Shown here: in pieces, positions 1 to 64,000 of the stretch | How positions within the stretch are numbered: the first letter of the stretch is position 1 | Layout of the letters: each line of letters begins with the position of its first letter | Assembly (NCBI GenBank): GCA_054601695.1 | Contig: BAAHQB010000272.1 | Coordinates: 184,427-248,426 of the forward strand | DNA length: 64,000 nucleotides | Direction: 5' to 3' | Source of the DNA: Amorphochlora amoebiformis | Taxonomy: Eukaryota > Cercozoa > Chlorarachniophyceae | Program-made: the position numbers and the translations under genes | Notes under the pieces: generated by a model | The model's input: only the letters and a program-made list of their open reading frames with translations | What the model was told of the DNA's origin: nothing | The model's database searches: none

Positions 1-38
<38 letters not shown>

Positions 39-45
39 ATATATG

Positions 46-126
<81 letters not shown>

Positions 127-220
127 GCATATGAAGGTAAGATCTAAAATGTATGCATACGTGAGATAAATATACATACGTATATATACCTATATATATA
201 AGTACCTATATATATATGTA

Positions 221-263
<43 letters not shown>

Positions 264-285
264 GTATATAATATTCTTTATACAA

Positions 286-317
<32 letters not shown>

Positions 318-605
318 TTATTTATACAATTTTTCATAAATACTTGTGTATATTTGTATTCGTATCATGTGCTACATATATAATATTTTCCACCTTAGCA
401 TTAGGGTGGGGAGCTACCCTAGGTGTGGTATGAAATGTGTAAACACACACACACACACATATATATATACACACACATATATATATATATATATGTATAT
501 ATATTTTCTAAATATATATTAGTATATACTTGTATATATGACTAAATATATTTTCATAGATAAATAGACATATATACATACATATACGTATATATACACA
601 CACAC

Positions 606-652
<47 letters not shown>

Positions 653-713
653 ATATATATAATATAAACACACACATACATATACATGCATTACATATAT
701 ATATATATATATA

Positions 714-764
<51 letters not shown>

Positions 765-779
765 ATATATAATCGATAG
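1..779. repeat. TA array with minor unique islands
   Basis: (TA)n with (CA)n islands. A 24-base segment at 399-422 between CTTAG and GTGTGG could be a micro-exon, but its phase does not link to the exon at 780. Confidence 0.8.
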
Positions 780-46214
<45,435 letters not shown>

Positions 46215-46302
46215 CGGTCAGGCGCGCATGTATTTTCTAGATTGTATTGTGACTATACATGAATGTACTAGTACACGCATACTTCTACATTTGTACATGC
46301 AC

Positions 46303-46351
<49 letters not shown>

Positions 46352-46460
46352 CTAGATATACATATATATATATATATACATATATCTAGATATATATATA
46401 TATGTGTGTGTATACATATCTAGCATATATGCATGTATATATCTCAATAAGAATATACCC

Positions 46461-46507
<47 letters not shown>
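46215..46507. repeat. 3' flank of the kinase-like gene
   Basis: Short unique stretch (46,215-46,300), then TA arrays interrupted by TCTAGATATA-type segments. I see no gene here. Confidence 0.5.
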
Positions 46508-46511
<4 letters not shown>

Positions 46512-46960
46512 CCTTGGCTACATTATGCCTACATGAACTAGGTCTAGTAGGTGTACATCCTAGACATCTAGATGACCTTTTACTAGTTTTAGTGCGCCGT
46601 ACTGCAGCCAGAAATTTATTTTGATATACACAATAGCCTAGATCTATCGATTGATTACTGTATATCTGTAGCTATATCTATCTCTAGTTGCTGGATATTG
46701 CCTCGGATCGCACATACATCATGCCGCTAGCTTGGCGACTAATTTCTAGAAGTTTAAAATATGATCAATTTGACACATACAGACATACCGTCTAGACCGT
46801 TCGAGTATGTACTAGTCTGGTACGCAGGATTGAACACGAAATTACAGTTGTACAATGTATCTAGTGTATCGCTTATCGTTTGTACCTCTAGTTGTTGTTG
46901 GTACGTATATGTGCGCACATGCATTTGAAGTTCCAGTTGAACTTGCATGATGCGTGCGTA
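46508..46960. other. CTAG-rich non-TA block
   Basis: Unique-looking sequence with many CTAG tetranucleotides (for example near 46,537, 46,560, 46,573, 46,784 and 46,811). No convincing open frame. Continues into the tandem duplication to the right. Confidence 0.6.
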
Positions 46961-47694
46961 CGTTGGTAAATTGGTACGTGATTCATTGTTGGTTGGTATT
47001 CGTACGTATGACTAGCATGATAGTACGAGTGTTGCGTACGTATGTTGGTTGTCGTACATTGGTTGTTTGCGTACGCAAATTACAAATGGTATATTCAAAT
47101 GGGCTAGATATAAGTGGGTGCGTCTAGTGCGTACGTACATTGATACGTATGTTGTGTGTTTTAGGTTCTAAGTCTTTAACTATCTTGTACAACTAGTTTA
47201 ACAATAGATGGAATCAGTAGATCTAGTATACCGATCGGACTCAACAGTCACTGAGAATCTAGCCTGCAGGATCTAGTATGATTACCAGATAGACACACTA
47301 CGTTCATGTTTACCATTGTAGACCTAGGTAGAATCGTTGGTAAATCGGTACGTGATTCATTGTTGGTTGGTATTCGTACGTATGACTAGTATGATAGTAC
47401 GAGTGTTGCGTACGTATGTTAGTTGTCGTACTACATTGGTTGTTTGCGTACGCAAATTACAAATGGTATATTCAAATGGGCTAGATATAAGTGGGTGCGT
47501 ACGTACATTGATACGTATGTTGTGTGTTTTAGGTTCTAAGTTTTTAACTATGTACTGTACAACTACTTTAACAATAGATGGAATCAGTCTAGTAATACCG
47601 ATCGGACTCAACAGTCACTGAGAATCTAGCTTGCAGGATCTAGTATGATTACCAGATAGACACACTACGTTCATGTTTACAATTGTAGACCTAG
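46961..47694. repeat. 370-bp tandem duplication
   Basis: Two copies, about 46,961-47,334 and 47,335-47,694, both starting CGTTGGTAAAT and ending at GTAGACCTAGG. They differ by a few substitutions and short indels, some next to CTAG. Several frames are open but none is protein-like. Confidence 0.85.
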
Positions 47695-48045
47695 GCGCAC
47701 CCTGCGCTTTGAACCCAGAATTGAAAGGCTGCACTGGCGGCTGCCCAGGTTGTGCAAAGGTCAATCCACCAAAACGATTCCCTTGATTGCTTCTAGGTTT
47801 GGATATATGCTTGTTTCACCCGAAACAGAGAATACCAAGATCTCCGCTTGTCGGTCAAAGTGTCGTGCGCCGGCTTATATCGGTCTCCTTTGACGCTCGA
47901 GGCATCAAACGAGGTTCCGGGCCACCATGTTGCCTTGCTGGGCGTGAAACTGAAATCCGTTAAAAAATGCGGGGTTCACCGTGTTTGCCGACAAACCGAT
48001 GCGGAGGTCGTGTCCAAAGAGGAAGAATGCTGGGGTGAGATGTAT
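47695..48045 (+). other. Possible coding segments, Cys-rich, unassigned
   Basis: On the + strand one frame reads ELKGCTGGCPGCAK before GTCAAT. After TTCTAG another reads FGYMLVSPETENTKIS and then ACRSKCRAPAYI. A third frame (47,870-48,030) reads VALLGVKLKSVKKCGVHRVC and ends ...VSKEEECWG before GTGAGA. Base composition is coding-like, but the minus strand is also open in two stretches, so strand, frame and even coding status are unsettled. I do not recognise a family. Confidence 0.35.
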
Positions 48046-48059
48046 TCATATATAAATGT

Positions 48060-50148
<2,089 letters not shown>

Positions 50149-50149
50149 G

Positions 50150-50167
50150 CGTGGAAAAGTCTGAAGG
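50150..50167 (+). other. Possible micro-exon
   Basis: GVEKSE-like segment between CTAAAG and GTACTA, in a phase that could follow the Cys-rich block. It is equally readable on the other strand. Very weak. Confidence 0.15.
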
Positions 50168-50192
50168 TACTAGGGGGATGTATAAACATACC

Positions 50193-50256
<64 letters not shown>

Positions 50257-50281
50257 ATAAATATGGAAATGTATATGTATA

Positions 50282-50346
<65 letters not shown>

Positions 50347-50404
50347 ATAATATATATATATATATATAAAATATATAAAGATATGTGTAAATATTTACAT
50401 CTTC

Positions 50405-51438
<1,034 letters not shown>

Positions 51439-52768
51439 CTTAGAGAGTATTTCAACAGGTTTGAAGCCGTGAAAGATTCACAGGTAAACAGCCGTGAGAT
51501 CACGACACATGTGGCACGAGCGACGAATTTTGATTCTCGGCTTCTTGCCGGGCCACAAATCTCTTGCTTTTTTGATTTTTTTTTGCGGTATCATGTGCAA
51601 TATTGCGTAGGTGGTAAAAGGGGGGGGAAATCAGTATGTGGGATGGATTAGTTGCCTTGACATCGGAAACCACACGGCAGGAGCTCGAGCCCGAGGAGGC
51701 TTTGCTTATGTCCGTGGCAGCGCGATTCCGGCGTGATTCCGGTGTAGTAACGTATCAAACAACACTTTCGCTGTCCCAGCCGTCGCGCTGACATGGATGT
51801 GATGCATCAACAGGAGATGAGCCCGCAGGGGGAGCAAAGGGAGGCTCAGCTGAGGGACGGACGGCAGATATGCATTCACATGATAAATGGGCCTGATATC
51901 TTGATAGATATATGACAATATTGTAGCCGACTTTATAATTTAATATATCAGAATTAGATATTTATGTATCGACTATTTTATATACAGGTATCGATTCCTA
52001 TTATCTAAACATTATCTCTTTGATATCTACGCAACCTTTCGACCTGCCGACTGTGCCTGCACGGCGTCATCCCCAATGACCGAATTAGAAAGTATCCACG
52101 GCATTAGAATTATCGAGATCTTCGAAACAAGATTAAGGTTTTATGTGTGTGATAATAAACGAAAAAAAATCCGGGGGGACGACGGGGAGATATCTTTTAG
52201 GCTTGGGTTGGGCGGTGGGGACACAATAGTGTGTGGAGGCAACTGACTTGAGTATTAACGTATTTGTTGTTCAGTATATCTGGAACAAGCCTCGTTCTGA
52301 TTAATATTCAATGATATATACAACAATTTAATTCGAAATCGAATCGTACATGTACACGTACATGTAATATTGTATAATTTGAGATCATCGGAAGAGATCA
52401 TCGGAAGAGATCATCGGAAGACTGCAGAATAATACTCGGCCTTTATGTTCTGCCTTAGTGTGCTTGCTCACCAGTCTGTCATTGAATGATTCTTTAAATT
52501 TACCAGATTATGTCGGACCGCCAGAATCATGATATATTTAGATACTAGAGATAATTGAATTTATGATTAGTCCGTGACATTACTATTATCCGAAGAGGAA
52601 GTGCAAGACAATTAAGCAATGCGATAAATCTACTAATTCCAATATAAGTCATTGCAGTGGCTATAGCTATCCAAATAAGAAACTTTAGACATTTTAGCAA
52701 TGTGAAAAATCTAGTAATTCCCATGTAAGGCTCGGCATCTATCTAAGTTCACGCAGGTCTATTAGTGG
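51439..52768. other. GC-balanced block with competing open frames
   Basis: Contains + strand frames RQELEPEEALLMSVAARF to a TGA at 51,790, a 40-codon ATG frame from 51,794, and an open stretch at about 51,985-52,250 containing MTELESIHGIRIIEIFETRL. Minus-strand frames are open over the same bases. Also three copies of GAGATCATCGGAA at 52,381-52,420 and two diverged copies (52,609 and 52,688) of a 43-base segment. Some of this is probably coding, but I cannot choose. Confidence 0.3.
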
Positions 52769-63389
<10,621 letters not shown>

Positions 63390-63578
63390 CTAATGTAATG
63401 CATACATACGTGCATACATATGTATAGATATATATGTATATGTATATAAACAATATATATATAGATATGTATATATATTATATGCATATTTATATACCAT
63501 AAATATATGAATACGTTTAAGTGTTTCTGTCTTCATAGATGTATGCACGCGTTTGTGAGCATATGGATACATTATATA

Positions 63579-63618
<40 letters not shown>

Positions 63619-63663
63619 GTATATATATATAATATATATATATATATACATACATATATATAT

Positions 63664-63704
<41 letters not shown>

Positions 63705-64000
63705 ACACATATACTAAATATACATGCACATATGGGTATGTACGTATACACTTATATACGTGTAAAATAAACATTATATACACATCTGTACACAACATAT
63801 TACACATATACACATATACATATATACATATATACATCATACACATATATATATATATGTCTCATATGTATATATATATATATATATTATTGTGTACATT
63901 TAATATATATATATATATATATATATATTTAATATGTATTGCATATCTTTGTAAGATACATTTAGTATTGCATCATGCATTACATACAGAGAAATGTATG
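63390..64000. repeat. TA/CA array at right edge
   Basis: Should be intron or 5' region of the phosphoesterase gene. I found no D-x-H exon on the minus strand here. Confidence 0.7.

Noticed and set aside
399-422. 24-base micro-exon between CTTAG and GTGTGG
   Set aside because: Neither open phase connects to the favoured frame of the exon at 780.

Overview
This window is eukaryotic nuclear DNA. Most of it is (TA)n microsatellite, and short protein-coding exons of ordinary base composition are embedded in it. GT-AG junctions join dozens of exons in one continuous frame, with the standard genetic code. Degenerate CCCTAA-type (TTAGGG telomere-like) tracts and a tRNA-related SINE are also present. 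The gene content fits a flagellated eukaryote, probably a protist. I cannot name the lineage from sequence alone. The long runs of Tyr-Ile, Arg-Ala, Cys-Val or Phe obtained by naive translation are microsatellite artefacts, not proteins.

Left and centre (about 0.8-46.2 kb, + strand): one very large gene. It can be assembled as about 87 exons (mean near 64 bases) giving about 1,850 residues, and it starts upstream of the window. It encodes a protein with several adenylate-kinase-like modules, most like AK9 and multi-kinase-domain proteins of the ciliary axoneme. Each module has a P-loop-type strand, a GFPRT-like segment and a V-x-V/D strand. After these comes a non-kinase cassette with a CPV motif and then a segment of the type 'Y-x-F...F..NP..Y'. 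The three P-loops I can read clearly have lost the catalytic Lys. Only the last module keeps an intact GFPRT motif. This points to a largely structural or nucleotide-sensing protein. The gene ends with TGA at 46212-46214.

Between genes (46.2-52.8 kb): a CTAG-rich block with a 370-bp tandem duplication, a Cys-rich open segment of unclear status (47.7-48.05 kb), long TA arrays, two convincing minus-strand exons of an unidentified short gene (50,405-51,438), and a GC-balanced block with competing open frames.

Right (52.8-63.4 kb, - strand): 13 exons of a calcineurin-like metallophosphoesterase of the MPPED1/2 (UPF0046) type. It has GD, GNHD, THTPP and GHCH motifs in the right order and a TGA stop at 52,769. 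Its first exon or exons, with the expected D-x-H motif, lie beyond 63.4 kb or outside the window. This gene and the kinase-like gene are convergent.

Repeats: besides (TA)n, the window has a (CG)n/(CA)n block, a T122-(CT)n-(TA)n composite, telomere-like arrays in both orientations, several minisatellites, and SINE copies, one of which is split and inverted. Phase shorthand in the exon entries: 'in'/'out' is the number of codon bases already read at the exon start/end (0, 1 or 2).
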